Assembly: GCA_002723085.1 (NCBI GenBank)
Contig: PBNK01000044.1
Coordinates: 1-43,591, forward strand
Origin: Crocinitomicaceae bacterium
GTDB taxonomy: Bacteria; Bacteroidota; Bacteroidia; Flavobacteriales_D; Parvicellaceae
Direction: 5' to 3'
Length of the DNA: 43,591 nt
Every line of letters begins with the position of its first letter. Positions within the stretch are counted from its first letter, which is position 1. The notes under the pieces were generated by a model that worked only from the letters and a program-made list of their open reading frames with translations, had not been told where the DNA came from and did no database searches. Below, one piece after another: positions 27,901 to 35,952 of the stretch. The position numbers were made by a program, and so were the translations under genes.

Positions 27901-28386
27901 TAGGTTAGAATTCAATGAAAAATTCTGATTGTTGCCCACCATTATTCCTCTTGATAAACTTCCAGTCTTATTTAGAGAGGTCTCATTAAAAATATCATTT
28001 TGTTTTATGTTTGATGTTATTTTTACGGGGATATAATTATCTTTTTTTTCATGATTCATCAATGATAAATCATGAAAGAAATAATTTTTATTAAAATTAA
28101 AACCAAGCAGTTGGTATTTAATTACTATGCTATCCGTTTGTTTTTCTTTGAAATAAATTTTTGAATTAATAGGGTTAATGTTGTAATACAACTTTGAAAC
28201 TGTCTCGCCATTTTTTTTTGTTAAACTAACGGTGGTTAAATTTATTGAAAGAGAGTCGATAGAAATAGAGTCTAAAAAAGGAGGAACAATTAAGCTTTTA
28301 TATCCATAGTTATTTTGTTGACCTATTAATATAAAAGGAATAAAAACTGAAATGCAGAAAAGTATATTCTTATAAAAGAACTGCAT
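24946..28386 (-). CDS. Very large outer-membrane beta-barrel protein (SprA-like conserved segment)
   Basis: From ATG 28386 the protein is 1146 residues with a clear signal peptide (FCISVFIPFILIG, then QQNN). Residues about 150-250 contain GSLSRGIMVGNNQ, then LNLQLSGNLSPDLKILASV, then QPQGNTQQLQDFDQVFIKV and LIMGDFWLKKP; this segment resembles one in the T9SS translocon protein SprA, which is about twice as long. The remainder is dense alternating beta strand, and the chain ends in RAFF, the terminal Phe typical of outer-membrane barrels. No T9SS sorting domain. I take it as a Bacteroidota outer-membrane protein of unknown role. An ATG 11 codons upstream (28419) is the alternative start. Confidence 0.72.
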   Translation of the reverse strand: MQFFYKNILFCISVFIPFILIGQQNNYGYKSLIVPPFLDSISIDSLSINLTTVSLTKKNGETVSKLYYNINPINSKIYFKEKQTDSIVIKYQLLGFNFNKNYFFHDLSLMNHEKKDNYIPVKITSNIKQNDIFNETSLNKTGSLSRGIMVGNNQNFSLNSNLNLQLSGNLSPDLKILASVTDANIPIQPQGNTQQLQDFDQVFIKVLHKNWNLIMGDFWLKKPFGYFLNYNKRGQGIQLENALINKNGSNISFKNSIAISKGKFARNVIQGIEGNQGPYRLNGSENESFIIILSGTENVYIDGKLLKRGQNNDYTIDYNTSELIFTANQLITKDKRIIVEFQYSDKNYARSLLESSSIFSKENLKIFFNFYGEQDSKNQPLQQDFNLLDRDVMENIGDQINQAITSGVDSMAYYDGVNMYEKLDSSGYEIYRFSTDPNKANYRIVFSPILDESGDYIIKEYNAFGKVFEWVSPDTIQGNIIHNGTHGPIRQLVTPKKRQLINAGIEKKWKNNTINFEIASSNMDVNTFSNIDQNDNIGFSGFTKLNSKYNLGKKWIINQNLSLEAVNRNFNRIERFRVVEFERNWNIQQLDLNKNQVIGKAEWKLSNPEKGTLSYDFNSFNLKETYNGLKNNIKLNWTKNINAKIDGSYLTSNGENNSNFLRHESDIYKKIGGFNIGFKDIHEKNKFYNNDTLNNSSYRFYDWKIFIETADSSKNIFQIYYQERYDWFKNESLLKKATSAKSPGLKINLHQNQNNKLTYNLALRNLEITDTNLTNIQGENSLTSRITYQLRFLNGGIYSSSFMEIGSGLELQKEFIYFEVSAGQGIYTWIDYNGNDIKEINEFEIAQYTDQATYIRIFTPNSNYIKVYNYQFSQNLNIDPQRFLDKNKVMGKVFRKFYNQTALNTNKKTNEFNFEKLINPLTSPNDTSIQNLSNSFRNSFFFNRSSPVYSFEYTTQIFGNKQLLMNGSDYKTKYSNQLKIRWNITKEIMVNLNLNQELKSNFSSYALTRNYELNIDDINGKFSFQPNTLFRISLVGRYAEKTNSLDYGGEKAFLHDFGIDFRKSKKNKGLFSGNIHIVNIKFNGESNSTIGFEMLEALQHGINTTWMLNFQRNLAKNLQLSLNYNGRKSQENNAIHNGGVQLRAFF

Positions 28387-28473
28387 GATTTTTATATTTT
28401 TTATTTGGCCAACGAACATTAATGTTATTTGTTTTATTTTAATTATTAAACTCCATATATATATATCAAGGAT

Positions 28474-28492
28474 TATATTTGTACTATATTTG
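28474..28492 (+). promoter_or_regulatory. Tandem -7 boxes before the peptide-binding protein gene
   Basis: Two exact TATATTTG octamers (28474-28481 and 28485-28492), 11 bases apart, 34 and 23 bases before the ATG at 28516. Both match TAnnTTTG. A short (AT)n run precedes them (about 28454-28466). No -33 TTTG at normal spacing. Confidence 0.55.
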
Positions 28493-28515
28493 TTAACATA
28501 ATAACAAAATAACTA

Positions 28516-30312
28516 ATGAAATTCTTAAAATACATTTATTTATTGTCTTTTAGCATTATACTATCTTGTAATGAATCAAATCCAGAGGATGTAAACAGTT
28601 CTTTCGGTGAAATAAGAGAAGCGAAGGGGTATTATCAAGAAGGAGATAAAAAAATAAAACTTTATAGAGGAGGAGTTTTTAGACTAAATGAGTCAGCATC
28701 TTTTAAAAATTTATTTCCACTCTCAATTAATCATGCGATTTCTAGTAGAATTGCTCTGCAAATTTATGAGGGCTTAGTTAAATTAAATCAAAGAACATTA
28801 AAGGTTGAACCTCTTTTAGCTAAATCTATCGATATGAATGATGAAGGGACAGTCTATACTTTTAAGTTAAGAGACAATGTTTTTTTTCATGACGACCCAT
28901 GTTTTAATAACAATACAGGAAGAAAATTGACTGCGAATGATTTTAAATTTTGTTTTGATTTAATTTGTTCAAATGTTGAAGGTAATAGATCTTCTAATAT
29001 TTTCATTGATCGGATTTTAGGTGCTAGAGAACATTTTGATTTAACATCTGAAGGGGTATTTCCTGAATCTGGTGTTTCTGGAATCGAGGTAGTTGATGAC
29101 TACACTCTTAAAATCACTTTAATTCAACCGTGTTCCTTCTTTTTGAAAACACTTGCACATGCTCAATGTGGTGTTTTTCCAGAAGAAGCTTACAAGAAAT
29201 ATGGCATGGAAATGCGATCTAAAACAACAGGGACTGGGCCATTTATTTTAAAGGATTTAATTGAAGGTAATGAACTAAGGCTTGTTAGAAATGAAAAATA
29301 TTGGGATATAGATGAAAATGGGAATCAACTGCCATACCTTGATGTTATTAAAATGACTTTTAATGCAGATAAAAAAATTGAACTTACAAATTTCAAAAAG
29401 TCAAATTTAGATATGGTATACCAATTGCCGGTAGATCAGTTAAAAGAAGTTTTAGTTAGCTTAGATTCTGCTAAAAACGGGGGTAATCCAGAATTTATCT
29501 ATCAAAGTAAGCCCAATGGACTCTCTTCAGTATTCTATTGTTTTAATATGGAGAAGCCTATTTTTCAAGATGTTAGGATAAGAAAAGCTTTTAACCTAGC
29601 AATCGATAGAAGGAGAATTACAAAATACAGTTTACAAGGTGAAACTTCTGAAGCATTGGGCGGATTGGTTCCTAGCTTTGGTAATTATGATAATAGTAAT
29701 GTTCAGGGTTTTGATTATGACCCCAAAAAAGCACAAGAGTTATTGGCTGAAGCAGGTTATATTGGTGGTGAAGGATTCCCAGAGTTGTCATTAGAAATTA
29801 GTGAGAATAATTTTTTAAATCCAATTGTTGCTGAATCAATACAAAGCATGCTGAAAGAGAACTTATGAATTAAAATAAAGATTGATTATACCTCATTAAC
29901 TGTTTTAATTGAAAGATTTAGTAGTGGAGCTTCAGACTTTTGGGGTACAATATGGCTTGCAGATTATCCAGATCCTCAAAATTTTTTACAGCTCTATGAA
30001 AGCAGTACAATTCCTTCCAAAGAAGTTAATGAAACTGGTGAAACAATTTTAAAGCCATCATATACAAACCCTTCGAGGTATAAAAATAAAGACTTTGATT
30101 ATTTTTATAATAAAGCTGTTAGCGCCACTTCAGATTCTGTTGCATTAAAAAATTATTATAAAGCTGATAGCGTTTTAGTTTCAGATGCAGCATTTATTCC
30201 TATTTATTATGAACATTATATTCGTTTATTACAAAATAATGTTCAAGGATTTCCTCAAAACTCAATGGAATATAGAGATTTTACCCGGGTTTTCTTGTCG
30301 CCAAAGAAATAA
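28516..30312 (+). pseudogene. ABC transporter peptide-binding lipoprotein (SBP family 5) with one in-frame TGA
   Basis: Dpp/Opp-type substrate-binding lipoprotein, 598 codons plus stop. The signal has lipobox ILSC. Family features: ALQIYEGLVKLN, then YTFKLRDNVFFHDDP, then TGPFILKD, KYWDIDENGNQLPYLD and VRIRKAFNLAIDR. Codon 451 is TGA (29866-29868). The same frame then stays open for 147 codons to TAA at 30312 and continues the family (DFWGTIWLADYPDPQNFLQLY, FIPIYYEHYIRL). No frame shift is involved and no ATG begins the second part until codon 129 of it. So it is a fresh nonsense mutation, a readthrough site or a sequencing error; TGA is a normal stop in thyA, tsaE, rbfA and others here. Confidence 0.85.
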
Positions 30313-30341
30313 TTTACTTTTAAAATCGTTTTGTGTATAAA

Positions 30342-30370
30342 ATTTTAATGAAAATTTATTTCATTAAAAT
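30342..30370 (+). terminator. AT-only hairpin after the peptide-binding protein gene
   Basis: Twelve-bp perfect inverted repeat ATTTTAATGAAA with a 5-base loop, 29 bases after the TAA. It is almost all A and T and lacks a proper T tract, so it is a weak terminator candidate at best. Confidence 0.3.
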
Positions 30371-30410
30371 AATGGCTCCATTTTTGTTATAGATTTTTAA
30401 AAATTTAATT

Positions 30411-31400
30411 ATGAAGATTTTCAACATAGTAATTTTCGCTTTTTTGGTTTATACTTTTTCATCTTGTGTTCCAGCAAGAAAGTTTGAAGAAATTGCAGAA
30501 AAGCAAGAGATTTGCGCTAAGGATTTGAAAGCATTAAAAACACTTAAAACAGAATTAGAAACAGAAAATGTTGAATTGCAATCAATAAGTGATAGATTAA
30601 GTGAAGAGACAAAGAGGCTCCGGTCAGATACTACTTTACTTGGGAAATCATTGAGAATGAAGGAAAAGCAATATGATAAAATTAATTTATTAAATGAAAG
30701 AATTCAGGAGCAGTTAGAAATGCTTCAAAAGGGAAATGCTATTGAAAAACAACAATTAATGGCTGATCTTGAAAGAAGAAAAATGGAGCTTTTGAAATTA
30801 GAAGATGAGTTAAATGAGTTAGAGATTGATTTGAATGCAAAAAAAGTTGATTTAGAAAACATGTCGATCAAACTTCAAAAAAGAGAAGAACGTGTTAATG
30901 AACTTGAACAAATAATTGCAAACAAAGATGCTATTGTTAAAGCTTTAAAAGATAAAGTAGCAAATGCTTTATTGGGTTTTAGAGATAAAGGGTTGTCTGT
31001 TGAGGAAAAAAATGGAAAAGTGTACGTCAGCATGGATGCCAAGTTGTTATTTGCTTCTGGAAGTACTAAGGTAGACGCACAAGGGGTAAAAGCACTTAAA
31101 GAATTAGCAAAAGTTTTAGAATCTCAAGAAGATCTAGAAATTCTTGTTGAAGGACATACAGATACTGATAAAATGAAATCTAGTTCTCATCCATCAGATA
31201 ATTGGGAGTTAAGTGTATTAAGAGCCACATCGGTTGTTAAGATTATGCTAAGTAATAGCAAAATGGACCCAGTTACAATAAGTGCATCAGGAAGAAGTGA
31301 ATTTATACCTATTGATTCTGAAAATAAAGCTAAAAATAGAAGAATAGAGGTGGTTTTAATTCCGAAATTGGATGAATTGTTTGATATTATAAGCAATTAA
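30411..31400 (+). CDS. OmpA-family lipoprotein with long coiled coil
   Basis: A 329-residue lipoprotein (signal ending FSSC, Cys at about 19) with a coiled coil of heptads over residues about 30-185 and a C-terminal OmpA/Pal peptidoglycan-binding domain at about 200-320. That domain has LLFASGSTKVDAQG, LVEGHTDTD and NRRIEVVLIP, including the Asp and Arg that bind diaminopimelate. It likely tethers the outer membrane to peptidoglycan across the periplasm, the coiled coil acting as a spacer. The Bacteroidota family is widespread. It converges on the IPV-repeat gene, 9 bases between stops. Confidence 0.9.
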   Translation: MKIFNIVIFAFLVYTFSSCVPARKFEEIAEKQEICAKDLKALKTLKTELETENVELQSISDRLSEETKRLRSDTTLLGKSLRMKEKQYDKINLLNERIQEQLEMLQKGNAIEKQQLMADLERRKMELLKLEDELNELEIDLNAKKVDLENMSIKLQKREERVNELEQIIANKDAIVKALKDKVANALLGFRDKGLSVEEKNGKVYVSMDAKLLFASGSTKVDAQGVKALKELAKVLESQEDLEILVEGHTDTDKMKSSSHPSDNWELSVLRATSVVKIMLSNSKMDPVTISASGRSEFIPIDSENKAKNRRIEVVLIPKLDELFDIISN

Positions 31401-31409
31401 CCCGTTTTA

Positions 31410-32186
31410 TTATTCATCTAACTCTAAAGAGGTTAAGTTTCTTAGACCATTAGCTAATTTTTTAAAATAACCTGAAAGTGTAGTAGATTCTAAAGGAATG
31501 TCAACAGGAACACTTATTTCTATTGGTATTTTAGCGTCTACAGGTAGAGGGCCATCAAAACTTATTAATGCTGATGTTTTTAAAGGTATTCTTACAGGAA
31601 CATTTAAATCAACAGGAATTTTCATTGACAAACCAACTGGTAAAGTGTCTACAACAATCATGTCAATTGGAACAACGCTCTTTACAGGTAGTTTTTCATC
31701 AAAACCAATTTTTAAACTTTGATTGACAGGGATATTCCCTTTAATCGGGATTTTAATTCCTTTTCCACCTAAAAGTGCCATGTTTACCTTTTGATTAAGA
31801 GGGATAGTGTCATCAACTAAAATATTGACATAATCAGTAACTTCAATTAGAGTGTCTAATTCAATGTAATCTTTAAGTCCAATTTTAAAAGGAACCATTA
31901 AGCTTTCCGAAATAGGGATTTCTGCTTTAAAAGGAATCTCAGTTTCTAAAAACATTTTAATATTAACACTTATTTGATCTTTTACAGTTATATCAGATGA
32001 TAAAGGAATTTCTTCATTAATAGTAACATCAGTTATTATATGTTGTACCGCCATTTCATCAACAATAGATCCTATTTTTTCTAACCTTTTTTCGGATGTT
32101 TTTAGAGCAATTACTAGTACGATTATTATCCCAATACAGAGTAAAAAACTTACTGATACTAATATGTTGATTAATCGTTTATTCAT
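31410..32186 (-). CDS. Membrane-anchored protein with IPV/IPI repeats, function unknown
   Basis: 258 residues. One membrane helix at about 7-29 (NILVSVSFLLCIGIIIVLVIAL) would leave residues 30-258 outside the cytoplasm. The rest is built from short degenerate repeats in which a beta strand ends in I/V/L-P-V/I/L, for example KIPIKGNIPVNQSLKIGF, KLPVKSVVPIDMIVV, and SMKIPVDLNVPVRIPLK. I count at least twelve such xPh steps. There is no Cys, no catalytic-looking motif and no family I recognise. The regular pattern suggests an elongated beta structure. Divergent from the YqaE-like lipoprotein gene and convergent with the OmpA gene. Confidence 0.7.
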   Translation of the reverse strand: MNKRLINILVSVSFLLCIGIIIVLVIALKTSEKRLEKIGSIVDEMAVQHIITDVTINEEIPLSSDITVKDQISVNIKMFLETEIPFKAEIPISESLMVPFKIGLKDYIELDTLIEVTDYVNILVDDTIPLNQKVNMALLGGKGIKIPIKGNIPVNQSLKIGFDEKLPVKSVVPIDMIVVDTLPVGLSMKIPVDLNVPVRIPLKTSALISFDGPLPVDAKIPIEISVPVDIPLESTTLSGYFKKLANGLRNLTSLELDE

Positions 32187-32251
32187 ATAAAGTTATAAGT
32201 TCAGGTTTTTTAACAAAAAAAACTATTTTTAGCAAAAAAAAATAATCAAGT

Positions 32252-32929
32252 ATGAAATTGTTTTATAAAGTTATGTGTTCTGTGCTAGTACTTTTAGCTT
32301 TTTCATGTAGTATGTCAAAATTGACTAATTATGGAAAACCACTAAGTTTTTTAAGTAAGGAAAGAATACCAAGAAAAAAAGCAATACAATTAAATGAAAT
32401 TTTATTAGCAAATACTGATATCAAACAAAATGTTTTGTATAAGAGTGAAAAAAATAAATTAGAGTTAAATGTTATGAATAATTCTTCTTTAACTGAAAAA
32501 ATTGATCAACCCTTAAGTTTATCTTTAGAAATAAGAAAAACAGCTAGCGATTTAAAGAAAAAAAATAATTTTGAAAAGAATAATGAGATTATCATTCCCA
32601 TTCTTGAGGAAAAAATTCAAAATGTAATTAAGAATAATAATTTTTCAAATAAAACAAACACTTTGGCTATAAATAAATCATCTTATGATAGGTTGTTAAA
32701 TGATGAAATTAGTGATTTGGTTTTGTTGTTAATTTGTTTACTTTTTCCTCCAGTTGCTGTATGGTGGCGTTATGATTTTAGAGAACAATTTTGGATTGAC
32801 TTAGCTTTATATGCTCCAATGGTTTTTTTTAGTAGTGCTACTTTTGCTATACTGCCTGTTTTGTATGCAATATATGTTTGTTTTTTAAAGAAAAGAGGAA
32901 ATACGGGTGACGTTAGATCTAGTTGGTAG
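32252..32929 (+). CDS. Lipoprotein with C-terminal YqaE/Pmp3-like membrane domain
   Basis: 225 residues. The N-terminus is a lipoprotein signal (LLAFSC, Cys at about 19). A polar, lysine- and asparagine-rich linker of about 130 residues follows, then two hydrophobic helices: LLICLLFPPVAVWWRYDF, FWIDLALYAPMVFF and LPVLYAIYVCFL. These keep the PP-x-A-V and FWI-x-L marks and the A-x-Y-V ending of the small YqaE/Pmp3 (UPF0057) proteins, which are normally only about 55 residues. Pmp3 in yeast affects membrane potential; the role in bacteria is unclear. A TATTTTTA box at 32224-32231, 20 bases before the ATG, is a near -7 match. Confidence 0.72.
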   Translation: MKLFYKVMCSVLVLLAFSCSMSKLTNYGKPLSFLSKERIPRKKAIQLNEILLANTDIKQNVLYKSEKNKLELNVMNNSSLTEKIDQPLSLSLEIRKTASDLKKKNNFEKNNEIIIPILEEKIQNVIKNNNFSNKTNTLAINKSSYDRLLNDEISDLVLLLICLLFPPVAVWWRYDFREQFWIDLALYAPMVFFSSATFAILPVLYAIYVCFLKKRGNTGDVRSSW

Positions 32930-32930
32930 A

Positions 32931-33533
32931 TTATTTATAAAAATTCATTTCGTCAATATATTTATTTACTGGTTCGGTTAAAAGGTATTGAACATCTTTT
33001 TTGTTTTTGATTGCTTTTCTTATAAATGAAGATGATATTTTCATCATAGGGGCATCGCAATGAATAATATTTTTATGTTCAAAAGTAGGTTTTGAAATTT
33101 CGGTTGTATTTTTTAATTCTTGTTCAGTTAAAATTCTTGGATAAACATAAATATTATGTTCTTTAATAATTTCTTGATGGTTTTTCCATTTATGAAATGA
33201 TCGCAAATTATCTGCTCCCATTATTAGATTAAAATGGTAATCAGGGTGTTTTTCTTTTAAGTGAATTAAAGTATGAATAGTGTAGGAAGGTTTAGTTAAA
33301 TTAAATTCTATATCTGAAGCTTTTAATTTATTGTTGTTTTCTATGCCAATTCTAACTAAACTTAATCTATGATAATCAGCTAATAATGATTCTTTGTTTT
33401 TTAAAGGGTTTTGTGGACTTACAATTAACCATATTTCATCTAAATTGGTGTAATCAGCCATGTAGTTTGCAATTATTAAATGCCCAACATGAATAGGGTT
33501 AAAAGTGCCAAAATATAATCCAACCTTTTTCAT
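32931..33533 (-). CDS. nadD: Nicotinate-nucleotide adenylyltransferase
   Basis: Converts nicotinate mononucleotide and ATP to deamido-NAD, an essential NAD synthesis step. The 200 residues show the nucleotidyltransferase signature GLYFGTFNPIHVGHLIIA with the HxGH motif, FNLIMGADNLRSFHKW, and the C-terminal ISSSFIRKAI. Its ATG overlaps the gmk stop by 4 bases, and it ends the yicC-gmk-nadD transcript. Confidence 0.95.
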   Translation of the reverse strand: MKKVGLYFGTFNPIHVGHLIIANYMADYTNLDEIWLIVSPQNPLKNKESLLADYHRLSLVRIGIENNNKLKASDIEFNLTKPSYTIHTLIHLKEKHPDYHFNLIMGADNLRSFHKWKNHQEIIKEHNIYVYPRILTEQELKNTTEISKPTFEHKNIIHCDAPMMKISSSFIRKAIKNKKDVQYLLTEPVNKYIDEMNFYK

Positions 33534-34114
33534 TTTTTTAAAAATTCAACAATTATTTTTTCAGCGCTATGGAGCGTTTTATTCAAATCATCATTAACTA
33601 TGCAATAGTCAAAATATTTTTTATAGTTAAGCTCTTCAATAGCTTTATTAATTCTTGTATTTATGGCGTCCTTAGAGTCTGTATTTCTTGATTTCAACCT
33701 TTCTTCAAGAACTTCAATTGTTGGAGGTTCTATGAAAATAGAAATAGCATTGTCTCCAAAATGTTTTTTTAATGAAATTCCACCAATAACATCAACATCA
33801 AAAATAACGTGTTTGTTCTGTTTCCAAATTTTAATTATTTCACTTTTTAAAGTTCCATAAAAATTATTTTCATATACTTCTTCCCATTCAATAAATTCTT
33901 CCGCCTTTATTTTCTTTTTGAATTCATTTAATTCAAGGAAATGGTAATCTTTACCATTGATTTCATTTTTTCTTTTTTTTCTACTACATGCAGATATAGA
34001 AAAAGATAAATTTTTTATTTCTTTTAAAATGTGTTTAACAACAGTTGTTTTACCAGCACCAGATGGAGCTGAAAAAATAATAGCCTTGCCAGAAATATTA
34101 GATATGCTAATCAT
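33530..34114 (-). CDS. gmk: Guanylate kinase
   Basis: Phosphorylates GMP to GDP. 194 residues with P-loop FSAPSGAGKTT, the GMP-binding NGKDYHFLE and EWEEVYENNFYGTLKSEI segments, and DVDVIGGISLKK. All family motifs are in order. It overlaps yicC upstream and nadD downstream by 4 bases each, so the three are coupled. Confidence 0.96.
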   Translation of the reverse strand: MISISNISGKAIIFSAPSGAGKTTVVKHILKEIKNLSFSISACSRKKRKNEINGKDYHFLELNEFKKKIKAEEFIEWEEVYENNFYGTLKSEIIKIWKQNKHVIFDVDVIGGISLKKHFGDNAISIFIEPPTIEVLEERLKSRNTDSKDAINTRINKAIEELNYKKYFDYCIVNDDLNKTLHSAEKIIVEFLKK

Positions 34115-34992
34115 AGTACATTTAATACTTGTTCTTTAATTTTTTCTAGATGATCTTTCATTGTTACCACAATCTTTTGAATTTCTAAATGATGTGCTTT
34201 TGAACCTAATGTATTAATTTCTCTTCCCATTTCTTGTGTTATAAAACCAAGTTTTTTTCCAATAGCTTTAGTTTCATTTGCTGTTTTTAAAAAATGATTA
34301 CAATGTTCTTCTAGCCTTACCTTTTCTTCAGTTATGTCAATTTTCTCAGCATAATAAATCAATTCTTGTTCCAGTCTTTCAGAATCTATCTTTTCTTTAA
34401 GCAGCAGTTCATTTATTGCGTTAGCTAATTTTTCTTTAACATTTGGTATTCTTTCTTTTTCAAAAGAAGTAGTTTTTTGAAGTAAATTTTTAATGCTTTC
34501 TGTCTGATTTGTCAATTCATTAAATAATGATTTACCCTCATTTGTTCTAAAAGAAGATAAATTATCAGACGCATTTTCTACAAGTTTAAGTATTTTGTCT
34601 TTCTCTTCTTTTTCAATAATTTGTTTTTGATTGATTATTACATCGGGATGTTTAAAAACTTGTGAAAATAAATTTGAAGGAAATTTGTTTTCAGGGTCAA
34701 GCTTATTATTTATTTCTTTTAATTGTTTGTAATATTCTTCTATTAAAGGTTGATTTAAACTTATGATTTTATCTTGTTTAAGTTGTTCAAGGTGAATGAA
34801 AACTTCTACTTTTCCTCTAATTAATTTTTTTGCTAGTAGTGTTCTTATTGGAAGCTCAAGTTCTCTATATATAGTTGGGCTTTTTAAGTTTAGGTCTAAA
34901 AATTTACTATTTAAAGACTTAATTTCTACGGTAATTTTTTTGTCAGAAATTAAAGATTCGGACTTCCCAAATCCAGTCATAGATAATAACAT
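34111..34992 (-). CDS. yicC: YicC-family endoribonuclease
   Basis: A 293-residue YicC protein; the E. coli member is an endoribonuclease implicated in sRNA (RyhB) decay. The N-terminus has LLSMTGFGKSE and IEIKSLNSKFLDLNLK-type sequence (VEIKSLNSKFLDL), the C-terminal DUF1732 part has RLEQELIYYAEKIDITEEKVRLEEH and LGFITQEMGREINTLGSKA. ATG 34992 is preferred because a consensus -7 box lies 16 bases upstream; ATG 34980 is possible. Pairing with gmk is very common across bacteria. Confidence 0.94.
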   Translation of the reverse strand: MLLSMTGFGKSESLISDKKITVEIKSLNSKFLDLNLKSPTIYRELELPIRTLLAKKLIRGKVEVFIHLEQLKQDKIISLNQPLIEEYYKQLKEINNKLDPENKFPSNLFSQVFKHPDVIINQKQIIEKEEKDKILKLVENASDNLSSFRTNEGKSLFNELTNQTESIKNLLQKTTSFEKERIPNVKEKLANAINELLLKEKIDSERLEQELIYYAEKIDITEEKVRLEEHCNHFLKTANETKAIGKKLGFITQEMGREINTLGSKAHHLEIQKIVVTMKDHLEKIKEQVLNVL

Positions 34993-35008
34993 ATATAAGA
35001 ATTTAATT

Positions 35009-35016
35009 CAAAGGTA
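35009..35016 (-). promoter_or_regulatory. -7 box of the yicC-gmk-nadD operon
   Basis: Minus-strand TACCTTTG, exact TAnnTTTG, lying between the EamA stop (35018-35020) and the yicC ATG (34992), 16 bases before the latter. It suggests yicC-gmk-nadD can be transcribed independently of the transporter gene. Confidence 0.55.
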
Positions 35017-35017
35017 A

Positions 35018-35908
35018 TCAATTGATTTTTTTAGCCATCGATGAGCTAACTAAATATACTCCTGTGAAAATTAACACTGTAGAAATAAGAATCATTAAAT
35101 TCAGATCTTCTCTTCCTGTAATCAATGCAATGATAGCTGTAAGTATAGGTTGTAAATAAATATATGTACTTACAATTGTTGGACTTACATGTTTAACACC
35201 ATAGATGTTTAGTAAATAACAAAAGAAAGTGGTGAATAAAATCACAAATCCAATTTTTAAAATAATATCATTTGGCATTATCCAATTTATTTCATCAATG
35301 TTACTTAATCCAAAAGGCATTATTATAATTAATCCAAAAGTAAATATCCATTTTAGGACTGTTATAGGGTGGTATTTATGCATTATAGGTTTTACTAAAA
35401 CTAAATAAAGTCCATAACTAGTTGCATTTAAAAAAACAAGAATATCGCCCCATAAACCAAAATTAGAATTGCTATCTTCTTTATTTGTTATTATAAGTAA
35501 TGCACCAACCAGTCCAATTCCAATTCCTAATATTTTTTTAAAATTTATACCTTCTTTTAAAAGAAATAAAGCCATTATGCTTACAATTATTGGACTAGTT
35601 ACCATAATTATAGAGGCATGAATAGTTGAGGTTAATTCAAGACCAGAAAAAAACATTAATTGATTGGCAGCAATTCCAAAAAAACCACAAATGCTTAATC
35701 TGATAAGGTCTTTTTTTTCAACTTTTTCATAAATAAAAATTGATATCATCCAAAACAATAAAACAGCTCCAATTCCTCTTAATAATATAAAGGCAAATGC
35801 TGGAACATAATTGTCATCCATAACGTCTTTAGCCCAACCGTAATTTAATGCATAAATAAGATTAGCTCCGAACAAAGCAAAATGAGCAAAATAGCGCTGA
35901 CTTTTCAA
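35018..35908 (-). CDS. EamA/DMT-family transporter
   Basis: Drug/metabolite-type permease of 296 residues with ten predicted membrane helices in two EamA repeats: the first from about residue 8 to 140 (ending LLKEGINFKKILGIGIGLVGALLI) and the second from about 152 to 290 (ending LTGVYLV-type sequence). The AALLLFLKEG-like mark appears as MALFLLKEGI. Substrates vary widely (amino acids, metabolites) and cannot be told here. It sits 25 bases upstream of yicC on the same strand, though yicC has its own promoter candidate. Confidence 0.87.
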   Translation of the reverse strand: MKSQRYFAHFALFGANLIYALNYGWAKDVMDDNYVPAFAFILLRGIGAVLLFWMISIFIYEKVEKKDLIRLSICGFFGIAANQLMFFSGLELTSTIHASIIMVTSPIIVSIMALFLLKEGINFKKILGIGIGLVGALLIITNKEDSNSNFGLWGDILVFLNATSYGLYLVLVKPIMHKYHPITVLKWIFTFGLIIIMPFGLSNIDEINWIMPNDIILKIGFVILFTTFFCYLLNIYGVKHVSPTIVSTYIYLQPILTAIIALITGREDLNLMILISTVLIFTGVYLVSSSMAKKIN

Positions 35909-35952
35909 TTTATACTTATTTTATTTAAACAATAATAATGTAATGTTATTCA

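Noticed and set aside
28454-28466. Short (AT)n repeat as a microsatellite
   Set aside because: Only about six units in an AT-rich gap; expected by chance.
29860-29900. Selenocysteine insertion at the TGA in the peptide-binding protein
   Set aside because: Peptide-binding proteins are not selenoproteins, the position is not a redox site, and no stable GC-containing hairpin follows the TGA.
31498-31722. 74-codon plus-strand frame opposite the IPV-repeat gene
   Set aside because: Its ST-G-I-rich sequence is the complement of the IPV repeats; no promoter or family.
1135-34114. Alternative genetic code with TGA as a sense codon
   Set aside because: thyA, tsaE, rbfA and the EamA gene all end in TGA, several with overlapping ATGA starts, so TGA is a working stop here.
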